A stretch of DNA of 64,000 bases from Gigantopelta aegis (GCF_016097555.1 NC_054708.1:21177939-21241938), one strand, 5' to 3'. Positions 1 to 18,617 are shown, counted from the stretch's first letter. Numbers and translations: made by a program. The notes: generated by a model not told the origin, from the sequence alone.

Positions 1-985
1 GTAGGAAACAATGGTCTTTGTGTAGAAGACAATGGCACAATGGCCTTTGTATAGGAAACAATGACACAATGGCTTTTGTGTAGGAAACAATGGCATTTGT
101 ATAGGGAGGTGCAGGTGTCTGACCTGGGTAGGAAAACAATGGCCTTTGTGTAGGAAACAATGGTCTGGGTGCAAGTGTGCGATCATGGTGTATTCAATTC
201 AATGTATTGCATATTACCAAACAAACTGGTGTCAGCAAACAAATAAAAGCAAAAAAAAAACATACAGCACCATTAACAACAACAATTAATAATAACACTA
301 TGTACAGGCCAGGTGTAAGTGACGTTGGATTTGGCTTCATTGTATAACGTCTATTGTGTTGTTTTTTTTGTATTCACAGTGGACATACACGTGGATGTTT
401 TTTCACAGTGTTTTATTCTAGGCACCCAAAATAATAGCCGTTAAAATATGTCTCGTGGGGAAGGACTGTAAATGTTTGCTGACTGTTTGGTCTAAAGTGA
501 GGCTTTCGTGTCGCCAGACAAAATGCGTGTGTGATGATTTTCATTCATTTGTATTTCTTTAGCACATTGTCGACGTTTTCTTTGTTGCCGTCATTCAGCC
601 ATTCATTCATTCGCTTTATAATAGAGGAGTACTTTATGAGACCTCTTCATCAGCCCTCATACAAAGGCATTTTATTACACCTCTCCGAGTGTTTATGAAA
701 CCAGGTGAACTGCAAAAGACATACCGACGCGTGCCCGTCTTAAGTAGCAGAATAAATTTGTTATGGTATGCCCACTGACCGTCAAAGTTTGTTTGTGTTT
801 AACGACATCACTAGAGGACATTGGTTTATGAATCATCGGTTATTGGATGAAAAACATAATTTTGACAGTTTTAGAGAGGAAACCCGCTACATTTTTTCCA
901 TGAGTAGCAAGTGATCTTTTATATACACAATCTCATACCCCTTATGGGGCCAGTATTTCATAATTAAACATAAACGTTTTGTGCA
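1..985. repeat. Left terminal inverted repeat arm (truncated by window)
   Basis: This stretch is the reverse complement of 4426-5405 with few differences, for example one or two bases in the A-run near 250 and an ATT change near 285. It begins inside an array of about 20-bp units carrying GGAAACAATGG/CCTTTGTGTA and ends in a (TG)n tract at 1019-1051. The matching right arm ends in (CA)n tracts, so microsatellites sit at the inner edge of both arms. Confidence 0.9.
798..945 (-). repeat. SINE 3' fragment embedded in the left arm
   Basis: The segment reads as the 3' part of the window's main SINE in antisense. It has the terminal GTTTAACGACATCACTAGAG motif, the ATCGGTTATTGGATG motif and the AAACCCGCTACATTTTTTCC block. 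The same fragment occurs in sense orientation in the right arm at 4480-4625, so it was present before or spread during arm homogenisation. Confidence 0.75.
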
Positions 986-1019
986 TGCGTGCGTGCGAGC
1001 GTGCGCGTGCGTGTGAAGA

Positions 1020-1054
<35 letters not shown>

Positions 1055-1149
1055 AACACTACAGCCCATTCCTATGAAGAAAGAACGCGTGACTGCAACT
1101 CTACGCTCCAACCTAACCTATGCTCTTTTAACTACATTTTAAACACGAG

Positions 1150-1325
1150 TATTTCCCAAGAGTACAAGCCTTTATAGACAACCAGTGTATTATGTCTGGT
1201 ATATCAAAGGCAGTGGTATGTGCTGTCCTGTACACACAACTCTTGATACTATAAAGTAGCGGCAGAAATATTAAATCACAAATCTAGTTATATAGAGTAG
1301 AATACACAAAAAACAAACGCAATGG
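1150..1325. repeat. Direct repeat copy A inside Polinton-like element
   Basis: About 150 bp here recurs at 1657-1912 with roughly 85-90% identity by eye. Shared blocks are CCAGTGTATTATGTCTGG, TATCAAAGGC and ATAAAGTAGCGG. The core also resembles the central domain of the main SINE. The two copies bracket the GA tract at 1322-1543, and no gene is seen in the 980-1997 interval. Confidence 0.7.
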
Positions 1326-1403
1326 TTGAGAGAGAGAGAGAGAGAGGGGGAGAGAGAGGGAGAGAGAGAAAGGGGGGAGGGAGGGGAGGGAGAGAAAGGG
1401 AGG

Positions 1404-1449
<46 letters not shown>

Positions 1450-1468
1450 AGAGAGAGAGAGAGGGAGA

Positions 1469-1543
<75 letters not shown>
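1322..1543. repeat. GA/GGA microsatellite
   Basis: Long interrupted (GA)n and (GGGA)n purine tract. Open frames across it on both strands are low-complexity artefacts. Confidence 0.95.
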
Positions 1544-1546
<3 letters not shown>

Positions 1547-1656
1547 TCACACGTGATTAATCCATTAGTGTAAGTCGGCGACACGCGCGCCGCCATGGGT
1601 TTAACAAGTAGTACGTGTTAACTAAAGGGAAATAGCTGCATTTTTAAACAGAAAAA

Positions 1657-1912
1657 TTTCTCTAGAGTACTAGCCTTCGTACAGGGCTTTTTAATTACCA
1701 AATGGGTAAATACAGTGATCGATCTAGGATCGATCCCCGTCGATGGCCAAATAGGCTATAGCCAACCAGTGCATTATGTCTGGTATATCAAAGGCCGTGG
1801 TATGTGCTGTCCTGTACATACAACTCTTGCTACTATAAAGTAGCGGGGTAGACATATCCAATCACAAATCTAGTCATAGAGTAAAAAACACAAAAAAAAA
1901 CGCAATGGTTTG
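1657..1912. repeat. Direct repeat copy B inside Polinton-like element
   Basis: Partner of 1150-1325. It ends in an A-rich run shared by both copies just upstream of AACGCAATGGTT. Confidence 0.7.
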
Positions 1913-1997
1913 GTTTTTAATTTTTTTTTTTCTAAAGTAAAATCACTATAGACAACTACACATGCAATGGACACACATTGGGTTACATCGAGAGGCC

Positions 1998-2603
1998 TTA
2001 AGGGCGACATGTGAATAATATGAGTGTTAATTTCTCTTCATCTTCGTCGTCCTCCTCATCGTCGGTATCGTCGTCGTCTTGTTCGTCCAAATATTCGCCA
2101 ATCCATGAACGATACTGATTTAATTTAGAACGAATCTGAGGTCTGAGATCTCTGTCTGGATTCACAAACTGAAGAATTTTCCTGGTGTTGGGGCCTTTGT
2201 CAAAGTAATGCATATAGGTCAGAAAGCGAGAGTACGTGTCTTTAAATAACTTCCATTGCAATGTCTTCATGTTTCTTTCGATGGCATCTTGGGACATGGT
2301 TTTTTCTTCGTAGCGTTTCCTCTTGCTTTGAAGATAATCACGATTGATGTCGAATTCACGTTCCACCATGAGACAAATGCCTTCGTTTTCCAGATCGGAC
2401 GACGGCTCTTCATTTCCCTCCTCGCACGTTTTCACGTGTCGCTGCAAGTCACTCCTGTCTTTAAAGACCAGACCACACGTATCGCAAGACTGCATCCTCA
2501 TGACCTTTTTCAGATAGGGCTCTACCTCATCTTCTTCTTCTTCGTCGTCACTTTCGTAGGCGGGTATGCCTGGTAGTTTTCTCTTGAATGCGTTTCTTTG
2601 CAT
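1998..2603 (-). CDS. Acidic zinc-finger protein of Polinton-like element
   Basis: The reading frame is open from 2756, but the 5' part overlaps the ATPase end and has no ATG. A TATAAAAG box at 2674-2681 sits about 70 nt before the first ATG (2603), so a 201-residue product is the better model. From that Met it has an acidic stretch near residues 18-28, then one zinc-finger motif C40-X2-C43-X12-H56-X3-C60. A basic, lysine/arginine-rich middle follows (around 90-105), then a long Asp/Glu tail near the C terminus. No enzyme motif is seen. It could bind nucleic acid through the finger and act as a late regulatory or virion-core protein, but that is inference; I do not recognise the family. The frame is intact with no stop or frameshift, consistent with a young element. 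Confidence 0.7.
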   Translation of the reverse strand: MQRNAFKRKLPGIPAYESDDEEEEDEVEPYLKKVMRMQSCDTCGLVFKDRSDLQRHVKTCEEGNEEPSSDLENEGICLMVEREFDINRDYLQSKRKRYEEKTMSQDAIERNMKTLQWKLFKDTYSRFLTYMHYFDKGPNTRKILQFVNPDRDLRPQIRSKLNQYRSWIGEYLDEQDDDDTDDEEDDEDEEKLTLILFTCRP

Positions 2604-2673
2604 GATTTGCACGTAGAGCTCTTTTTTCGACGGTGGTTGAAACTCTTTTGAGACATTCGTCGTTACGCTCGTG

Positions 2674-2681
2674 CTTTTATA
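2674..2681 (-). promoter_or_regulatory. TATA box for the zinc-finger gene
   Basis: TATAAAAG on the minus strand, inside the open frame upstream of the chosen ATG. Initiation 25-30 nt downstream would fall near 2645-2650, leaving a leader of about 45 nt before 2603. Confidence 0.55.
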
Positions 2682-2746
2682 CCATTCGGACGGCCCCGTC
2701 TCTAAACCATTAGGTTGAAGGCGCCAATGTTCGGGCGTGGTCGGTT

Positions 2747-3592
2747 TCAAGTCCACCAGAGATGTCCGTAGGGCCTGTGGGTAGCTTCCTCAAACCGTTG
2801 CATGAAATGACCAGTATTTTCCGGATACATCTGCCGTGCCAAGGTTAGGACTTGCTGCTTGTCGATGGGGTTGTTGAACAGTGCCAGGTAATGACAGTTT
2901 CTTCTCTGTGTCGGGTCTTTGCTGTTATAGAGGTTCTGGTTGATGGCAATCACCGAGAGGTTTCTGTGATGACTTCCTTCTGTGAACAGGTCGGTGATAC
3001 GAGAATCTTTTCCAGCTGTAGACATCAGGTCGTCCAACACGATGAGATTTCTGACTCTGGGATCCAAATAATGATCCTTTTCCAAATTCTCGGGTATGCC
3101 TTGAACAAATTTCACTCGAGCAACCATTTTGATCGTATCATAGAGAGGTTGCCATCGTTTGTAGAGCCAGATGATGCGCTGAGGAGGCGGCTGGATTTTA
3201 CCATCCCTTAGCAGTTTGTACAACAAAAATGTCTTTCCACACGACGTGGGTCCCGACACGATCATGGTGAAGGGATGTAGCAATCTTAGGGGATGCTGCT
3301 GCTGTGGTGGTGGTGGTGGTGGTGGTGGTGGTGGCTGCTGTGGTGGTGGTGGTGGTGGTGGCTGATGTGGTGGTGGTGGTGGTGGTGGTGGCTGCTGTGG
3401 TGGTGGTGGTGGTAGCTGCTGTGGTGGTGGTGGTGGTGGTGGCTGCTGTGGTGGTGGTGGTGGTGGTGGCTGCTGTGGTGGTGGTGGTGGTGGTGGTGGT
3501 GGTAGACCTTTAGCATGTTTTTGTTGAAAATGTCTTAACATGGCGTCTCTCCGAGAGAATGTGAAACCACATTCTGAACATGTGCTCTGCAT
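2747..3592 (-). CDS. C2H2 finger plus A32/FtsK-like genome-packaging ATPase
   Basis: The frame is open from 3616 (289 residues). The TATAAAAG at 3635-3642 puts transcription start near 3610, so the second Met (3592, residue 9 of the open frame) is the likelier start. In full-frame numbering: a C2H2 finger C13-X2-C16-X12-H29-X4-H34; a Pro/Gln-rich linker from about 38 to 107 encoded by a GGT/CCA repeat; then a P-loop ATPase core. The core has Walker A GPTSCGKT at about 122-129, Walker B LIVLDDLM near 190-197, a conserved GSHHRNLSVI stretch and a C-terminal RPYG motif. This pattern is that of Polinton, adintovirus and related double-jelly-roll virus packaging ATPases, which pump DNA into capsids. 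All catalytic motifs look intact. A finger joined to this ATPase through a polyproline linker is unusual. The stop overlaps the upstream open part of the next gene. Confidence 0.85.
   Translation of the reverse strand: MQSTCSECGFTFSRRDAMLRHFQQKHAKGLPPPPPPPPPQQPPPPPPPQQPPPPPPPQQLPPPPPQQPPPPPPPPHQPPPPPPPQQPPPPPPPPPPQQQHPLRLLHPFTMIVSGPTSCGKTFLLYKLLRDGKIQPPPQRIIWLYKRWQPLYDTIKMVARVKFVQGIPENLEKDHYLDPRVRNLIVLDDLMSTAGKDSRITDLFTEGSHHRNLSVIAINQNLYNSKDPTQRRNCHYLALFNNPIDKQQVLTLARQMYPENTGHFMQRFEEATHRPYGHLWWT
3301..3505. repeat. GGT/CCA trinucleotide repeat within the ATPase gene
   Basis: Blocks of (GGT)6-10 separated by GGCTGCTGT. In the coding frame it gives polyproline runs split by Gln-Gln. The other frames give His or Val runs and are not genes. 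Repeat length is likely variable among copies. Confidence 0.95.
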
Positions 3593-3634
3593 GACGACTC
3601 TAAATGAAATGACCATATCTGACCCACATAGTTC

Positions 3635-3642
3635 CTTTTATA
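3635..3642 (-). promoter_or_regulatory. TATA box for the ATPase gene
   Basis: TATAAAAG on the minus strand, only 7 nt after the stop codon of the upstream gene, showing very compact gene packing. Confidence 0.6.
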
Positions 3643-3643
3643 G

Positions 3644-3649
3644 TTTATT
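3644..3649 (-). terminator. Poly(A) signal overlapping a stop codon
   Basis: AATAAA on the minus strand shares its first base with the TAA stop of the 115-residue gene. It is the obvious polyadenylation signal for that transcript. Confidence 0.45.
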
Positions 3650-3693
3650 TAGAAATGCTTCTGCAGTTTCGGGGCTTTCCAGCCCGTACCACC

Positions 3694-3726
<33 letters not shown>

Positions 3727-3996
3727 CCGTTTCAGATCGGCTTTGGCTTGCTCTACCACCTGTTGTGTTGGGGACACCATGACGACTTTGGGTGTCGGAG
3801 GCTTGTTCTGTTCCTCTTTTTCTTTTTTCCATGTAGGGTCATACAGTTCTAGACATCGATCTACACTGTACATCATCTGACTTTTTCCACCACGTTGCAC
3901 TGGAAAATGAGTTTCAAGTTTACCTTCTGCCTGCAGTTTATAGAAACGGGTCCACTTATCCACGTCGGGTACATATAACTTGTACTGGTCTGACAT
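3649..3996 (-). CDS. Small basic, Gln-rich protein of Polinton-like element
   Basis: A 115-residue intact frame. The ATG at 3996 lies 54 nt after a TATATAAG box. The first 55 residues are a compact, probably folded region starting with MSDQYKLYVPDVDKWTRFYK and rich in aromatic residues. The middle is Lys/Glu-rich with a likely helix, followed by a polyglutamine run (about residues 91-100) and a short basic tail. It has no membrane segment or enzyme motif. Its place directly upstream of the packaging ATPase, and its small basic character, fit a virion-associated or DNA-binding minor protein like those next to ATPase genes in adintovirus-type elements. That is inference; I do not recognise a named family. 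The poly(CAG/CAA) run may vary between copies. Confidence 0.65.
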
Positions 3997-4049
3997 GTTG
4001 CTCCTCTGAAGGTTCTACCTCAAATGACGAGTTTTCCAAAACTATTTTA

Positions 4050-4057
4050 CTTATATA
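4050..4057 (-). promoter_or_regulatory. TATA box for the 115-residue gene
   Basis: TATATAAG on the minus strand, 54 nt before the ATG at 3996, predicting a leader of about 25-30 nt. Confidence 0.5.
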
Positions 4058-4059
4058 CC

Positions 4060-4306
4060 TTATGACGCATAAAGATATGGTACAGGAATGTTTGAATGTG
4101 TGTGATACGTATGACCAGTGCCCCTCCTCCCAGGCACAAATTTCATCGTGCGAGCTCCCAAAAAACATCGTTACCAACATATTACCCTTTACCAGTGTCA
4201 CTACCATAGGGACACGTCCAGAGACACACTCATGGGCTCAGGACATAACTAAAAAAAAGCTGTGTTGCAGTCACGCGTTCTTTCTCCATAGCAATGGGCT
4301 GGGAGT

Positions 4307-4347
<41 letters not shown>

Positions 4348-4425
4348 TACCACCTTCGCGTTTGACCTAATTCAGTCAACACCAGCACACGCACACACAC
4401 ACACACACGCACACACACACACACA
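4060..4425. other. Spacer between gene block and right arm
   Basis: No gene is seen. It contains (CA)n tracts at about 4311-4342 and 4389-4425 that border the inner end of the right arm. Confidence 0.6.
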
Positions 4426-5600
4426 AAAGTTTGTATTTAATTATGAAATACTGGCCCCATAAGGGGTATGAGATTGTATATATAAAATATTCCTTGCTAC
4501 TCATGGAAAAAATTTAGCGGGTTTCCTCTCTAAAACTGTCAAAATTATGTTTTTCATCCAATAACCGATGATTCATAAACCAATGTCCTCTAGTGATGTC
4601 GTTAAACACAAACAAACTTTGACGGTCAGTGGGCATACCATAACAAATTTATTCTGCTACTTAAGACGGGCACGCGTCGGTATGTCTTTTGCAGTTCACC
4701 TGGTTTCATAAACACTCGGAGAGGTGTAATAAAATGCCTTTGTATGAGGGCTGATGAAGAGGTCTCATAAAGTACTCCTCTATTATAAAGCGAATGAATG
4801 AATGGCTGAATGACGGCAACAAAGAAAACGTCGACAATGTGCTAAAGAAATACAAATGAATGAAAATCATCACACACGCATTTTGTCTGGCGACACGAAA
4901 GCCTCACTTTAGACCAAACAGTCAGCAAACATTTACAGTCCTTCCCCACGAGACATATTTTAACGGCTATTATTTTGGGTGCCTAGAATAAAACACTGTG
5001 AAAAAAACATCCACGTGTATGTCCACTGTGAATACAAAAAAAACAACACAATAGACGTTATACAATGAAGCCAAATCCAACGTCACTTACACCTGGCCTG
5101 TACATAGTGTTATTATTATTGTTGTTGTTAATGGTGCTGTATGTTTTTTCTTTTGCTTTTATTTGTTTGCTGACACCAGTTTGTTTGGGTAATATGCAAT
5201 ACATTGAATTGAATACACCATGATCGCACACTTGCACCCAGACCATTGTTTCCTACACAAAGGCCATTGTTTTCCTACCCAGGTCAGACACCTGCACCTC
5301 CCTATACAAATGCCATTGTTTCCTACACAAAAGCCATTGTGTCATTGTTTCCTATACAAAGGCCATTGTGCCATTGTCTTCTACACAAAGGCCATTGTTT
5401 CCTACCGAGGCCATACACCTGCACCCCACCTATACAAAGGCCATTGTTTCCTATACAAAGGCCATTGTTTCCTACCGAGGCCATACACCTGCACCCCACC
5501 TATACAAAGGCCATTGTTTCCTACACAAAGGCCATTGTCTCCTACCAAGGTCACGTGATCACGGGAAAGTAGGTCATGGCCCCATACAGGCCCCTATACT
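4426..5600. repeat. Right terminal inverted repeat arm
   Basis: Reverse complement of the left arm from 4426 to about 5405, then further outer sequence. It includes a sense-strand SINE 3' fragment (4480-4625). The distal part (5236-5560) is an array of short units with the core CAAAGGCCATTGTTTCCTA, with inserts containing ACACCTGCACC. The outer end is near 5600, ending in a GGCCCCT-type sequence, so the arm stops roughly 120 bp before the peroxidase exon. Confidence 0.85.
5236..5560. repeat. Subterminal tandem repeat array
   Basis: At least twelve partly degenerate copies of an approximately 20-bp unit (ACAAAGGCCATTGTTTCCT). Copies are grouped into a larger period of about 65 bp by the GAGGCCATACACCTGCACC insert. 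Open frames here are repeats translated by chance. Confidence 0.85.
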
Positions 5601-5719
5601 ACTACCGATGTAGTACATAAACATAAATCTCCAAGAAAAGCCCGCGATCGATTTCGTACCTTAAAGCGTGATTTCCCTTCAAATTAACATACATATCATG
5701 ATCAGTTCATCTATTTCAG

Positions 5720-14826
<9,107 letters not shown>

Positions 14827-15119
14827 AAGTTCAAGGACGCAATTTGAGATATGTGACACTGAAGGTCACGTCACTATTTAGCTCACAGAAAACATATATT
14901 GCGAGTCAGTAGAACGACATTTTTCATCTCACCGCGTCAACATTTGCTTAAAGCCAGATTTATGTTTTGTTATATTTTGTAGAAGTTAATATTATGATAA
15001 CATTTTCACTTTCTTTCGAATACCCAGAACAAATATATTGTAAGAGCTATTATGGATTTGTCATTCTAGTATTAAAGCACAATTTCGCTCAGGATGGTCT
15101 GCACTATTTGTCAGATTGA

Positions 15120-15125
15120 AATAAA
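15120..15125 (+). terminator. Possible poly(A) signal of peroxidase gene 1
   Basis: AATAAA about 294 nt after the TAG; no closer canonical hexamer stands out. Confidence 0.35.
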
Positions 15126-15690
15126 AGTATCCAAAAAATAATACACTGAGAATTTTTAAATGTGTTACTTTTGTGTATCTTGTCCCCATTGCTTTTTCTT
15201 CTTGGGGTCCATATCTATTGTTTTGTGTTTTTGTGGGTTTTTTGTGTGAGGTTTTTTGTGTGTTGTTGTTTTTTTTTTCCTTTTCAGACAACAACTCCTT
15301 TCTTTAGCTGTCTCCTTATCTCCGTCGTTATTTCTTTAACTGCTCGGGTTTTTGTTTCCTGTGTCCATTAATACCACATCTGCCAGTCCCCTTAAACGTG
15401 ACCCAATAGCCGATGTATTTTTCGTGCTGGGATGTCGTTAAGCATTCATTCTTTTAAACATTCATTCATTCATTCATCCATTCCTTAAACGTGTGTTATG
15501 TGTTTCGGATGTTGATTCTTGTAATGTTCTCCCCTACCTACAAGAGTCATAAGATAGTGCCGAAGGACAGACCAAGTTCTCTAATAGTCTAAATAGAAAC
15601 GATGAAAATTATGCGTATAACACCTCACATTTTCAACTACAGCTGTTTGTCGAGAGAGCGAGAATGAGAGACAGACATAAGAAGAAGAAG
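15126..15690. other. Intergenic, with a retroposon tail
   Basis: No gene. At 15400-15475 there is a tail ACCCAATAGCCGATGTATTT ... GGGATGTCGTTAAGCATTCATT plus (CATT)n. The same tail type recurs at 44520-44590 and 47200-47255, probably 5'-truncated retroposons. Confidence 0.5.
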
Positions 15691-15692
15691 AA

Positions 15693-15694
15693 GA

Positions 15695-15759
<65 letters not shown>
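15693..15759. repeat. GA microsatellite
   Basis: (AGAAG)n then (GA)n. Confidence 0.95.
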
Positions 15760-15760
<1 letters not shown>

Positions 15761-15889
15761 AGATGAAACAACATACTGTATAGACAGGACAGTACATACC
15801 AATCACGATATTTGATGTCATGTGTCACGGGGATTCTATAATACCCGTAACTGAATAAAACACGAGTATCCAAATATCTCTCCTAACTG

Positions 15890-16957
15890 TATATCTATTA
15901 GATCCCTTTGGCTCGTCTAGGTATGATCAGAGATAAGATCTTATATAAAGTATATATTATTATAGCACGTTTAGTTCACTAGAAAACACAACAAAAACAC
16001 AATACACTTTAGAATCTGTATTAACCTACGCTGACAAATGTACTGCCGCAGTAGTTCATTAATAACAACAATAATAACAACCCAGAACTGATCACTTAAT
16101 TAGTGATATATCCCCAACTCTCAGAGACGCATTTTTCTCTTTGATCGCCAGACTTACTGACGCCAGTTCGCTAGAGATTCCATGGTCGCGCGGAGGTATT
16201 ACGTAACTACTGGCCACATGGCCTCCGCATTTGGCTGGGTGTGTAATAGACGACCGTCGCGCAAAGGTATCACGTAACAAGTTGCCCACCTGGCTAAGTG
16301 CATTTGGAACTGCACACGGCCTTCTAAAACAATTAATATCGCCACAGGCGAAAACAAAAATTAAGAGCATGTTCCGTCACATCATGGAAGACGTTCAGAC
16401 AGCTACGTGATAGTAAAATTAGCAATAGCAATCACAGATAGGATCAAAGACAATTTGGAGAGTTTTCAGCATTAACATGGTCCCAATACCTAGAACAGAA
16501 TTAGCTCATTGGCGACCGCAGGACGAGGCCCCACGCCGTACATGCGACGCATTTGGACCATAAGTCGTAGGGCTGGTCAACCCCCTACTCGAAGCGAATT
16601 TGCAATATATTTTCCGGGGTAGAAGGATGTGAATCCACAAACTGTACTAAACACACACACCGACACCCGCGACCCTCCCCCCACCCCACCCCTGCACAAT
16701 GTCCTGCTCGCGCGCTTGAAATCCGAGAAAAGATGGGAATTGCCGAACACACTAACCTATACAATCAGCTTTTTCACCTTCAAGGCACACATCAGTGTGA
16801 TTAGTGTACTGACCGGTTGCATGGTGTTACAATGTGGATACAGGTGTGTGTGTGTGTGTGTGTGTAGGAGTTATGGTTATTCACTATATGTTGGCTATGT
16901 CTACAATGGATATTTCAGGGGTGACTCGTTGTGGTTTCCATCTATTATATTAGTTAA
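15890..16957. other. Intergenic, no gene recognised
   Basis: Contains two related 50-bp blocks (16188-16236 and 16258-16308), each with GCGC, GGTAT and ACGTAAC followed by GGC and GCATTTGG. Also a short TG tract at 16843-16865. Confidence 0.45.
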
Positions 16958-17035
16958 AACATTCGTTTTGTTTAACGACACCACCAGCGCACATTGATTA
17001 ATTATTAATCATCGGCTATTAGATGTCCCTAATAT
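16958..17035 (-). mobile_element. SINE family 1, 3' fragment
   Basis: TTTGTTTAACGACACCACC and AATCATCGGCTATTAGATG in antisense. Confidence 0.75.
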
Positions 17036-17044
17036 TCGATTATA

Positions 17045-17315
17045 GGTGGGCGGGATCTAGCCAAGTCTGAGATGGCTGCAACATAAGATTGAACCACCTA
17101 CATGAACCCATCCTCTGACCGAGTTTTTCACCCGTCTCTACCAGTGAAGCACGACTAGTAGGGGCCTATATCAAAAGCCGTGGTATGTCTTGTTGTGTCT
17201 GTGGGGAAAATATATAAAAGACCCCTTGCTGCTGACGGAAACATGTAGCGGGTTTCCTCTGAAGTCTACGAGAATTACCATCTAATAGCCGACGATTAAA
17301 ACGTTTGCTTTGGGG
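17045..17315 (+). mobile_element. SINE family 1, divergent
   Basis: GGGCGGGATCTAGCC head, ATATAAAAGACCCCTTGCTG body and GCGGGTTTCCTCTGAAG. The end is lost. Confidence 0.7.
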
Positions 17316-17328
17316 TGTACCCATATGG

Positions 17329-17402
17329 GGCGGGACGTAGCCCAGTGGTAAAGCGCTCGCTTGATGCACGGTCGGTTTGGGATCGATCCTCGTCGGTGGG
17401 CT
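17329..17402 (+). mobile_element. SINE family 1, head only
   Basis: Only the tRNA-like head (A-box TAGCCCAGTGG, B-box GGGATCGATCC) remains; it is cut at GTCGGTGGGC. Confidence 0.8.
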
Positions 17403-17828
17403 TCAAAATAAAACCATGGTAACGAACAAATACTAAATTACTGGCACACGCACAATTCTGGTATGTACGGATGTACGTACGTAACGTGCAAGCGTTGAAC
17501 ATGAAACAATACCTTAACGCACAAAAATATAATAAATCAAAAGCCTGCTATCACCTTGTGTGTTCCATTAAAATACCTATTGTCCAAAAATGAAGCAATA
17601 TTAACCTTTTTGCAATTTGATGTTTTTTTAACCATTTAAAGAATAAACAAATCTATAATGAAATGACACTGTTTTAAGACGTATGCATGCAAAATAAAAG
17701 CGACAACATAAATAATAAATTTACAAAAACAAATTGAAGAAGGTTTTCTCCAATTCAGGCTGTTGACACAAACACCGTTTACTAAAAACTCAGAGTTCCT
17801 AGAATAGAAATTCCAAACAGAAATACCT

Positions 17829-18172
17829 TTAAGGGACAGACCCTAGTTTCAACCCGTCAAGTTTAGTTAATGTACAAACCTGTATCGCATTTGGATAAAG
17901 TTACAACTGCATGAAACAAGAGTCTGTGACTTTGAAATGGTGAAATACCCTCTAAAAATAGACAAAAACTCGATTCCATAACTCTTACTCTTCAGAAGTA
18001 AATGCGTTTTTACAAATATGGATGACGAAAAACACTTTGAATGTGCGGAAATGAATAATCTAAACAATAAAATCTAATTAAAGTATGATTTCAGTTTTCA
18101 AAAACGGCTCTAATAGTGAACAAAAAAAAATGACGTAGTGTTTAAAATCTAGGATATGTCCCTTTAGTGTAC
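17829..18172. mobile_element. MITE family M2
   Basis: Ends AAGGGACAGACCCTAGTTTC and ATATGTCCCTTT; AT-rich and non-coding. Related copies lie at 46243-46625 (reverse) and 47560-48122. TTAA is at the left end and an imperfect TTTA at the right. Confidence 0.75.
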
Positions 18173-18617
18173 TGTATGAAACATACCGTAGTGTTCGTGG
18201 CTGTTGTCAAGTGGGGACCAGTGCTTCATTAGTCACTATTTTAGCAGTTGCAACACATGCTGTGTATACCTGAAGTGGACGAATCGAAATCGGGTTCCTA
18301 GCTTTTTTTTCACTAATGAATGAGGGGTTCTGCCACTTTCAATCCAGACCAGATAGCGCGCCACTCCAGTTTCAAGTTTCTTACACCTGTAACGGTGGTT
18401 AGACCAATAGTTACATGTTCAATTTATGATATTAACCATTTATAATACATTCATTTATAACTCACTATATTACTTTATTACATGCATTTTATGCAAAACA
18501 AAAGAAGAGAGGTAATGACGTTAGTTGTGTTACATAAATTATTTATTTATTTATCTTTTACAGACGTCACAAACATATGACATGTAGACGTGTAGACTAT
18601 ATTACTGCGTTACATGT

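Larger units (their letters stand above)
1..5600 (-). mobile_element. Miniature Polinton/Maverick-like (adintovirus-like) element
   Basis: Two near-identical arms of about 1 kb in inverted orientation (1-985 and 4426-5405) flank a 3.4-kb interior with three minus-strand genes. One encodes a packaging-type ATPase of the Polinton/adenovirus-related kind. The left arm starts outside the window; position 1 pairs with about 5405, and the right arm continues to about 5560-5600. No DNA polymerase B, retroviral-type integrase, cysteine protease, major capsid or penton gene is visible, so the element looks non-autonomous or satellite-like. The arms differ at only a few bases, which suggests recent insertion or arm homogenisation. 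Exact termini and target duplication cannot be set without the left flank. The Polinton assignment rests on the ATPase and long arms. Confidence 0.75.

Noticed and set aside
1284..1596. Long open frames over the GA tract on both strands
   Set aside because: Low-complexity Ser/Leu or Arg/Glu repeats produced by a microsatellite; no start context or neighbours.
3286..3516. His-rich and Val-rich frames opposite or within the ATPase gene
   Set aside because: Alternative frames of the GGT repeat; the proline frame joins two recognised domains.
5220..5613. Open frames in the right arm repeats
   Set aside because: Translated tandem repeats, present in three frames alike.
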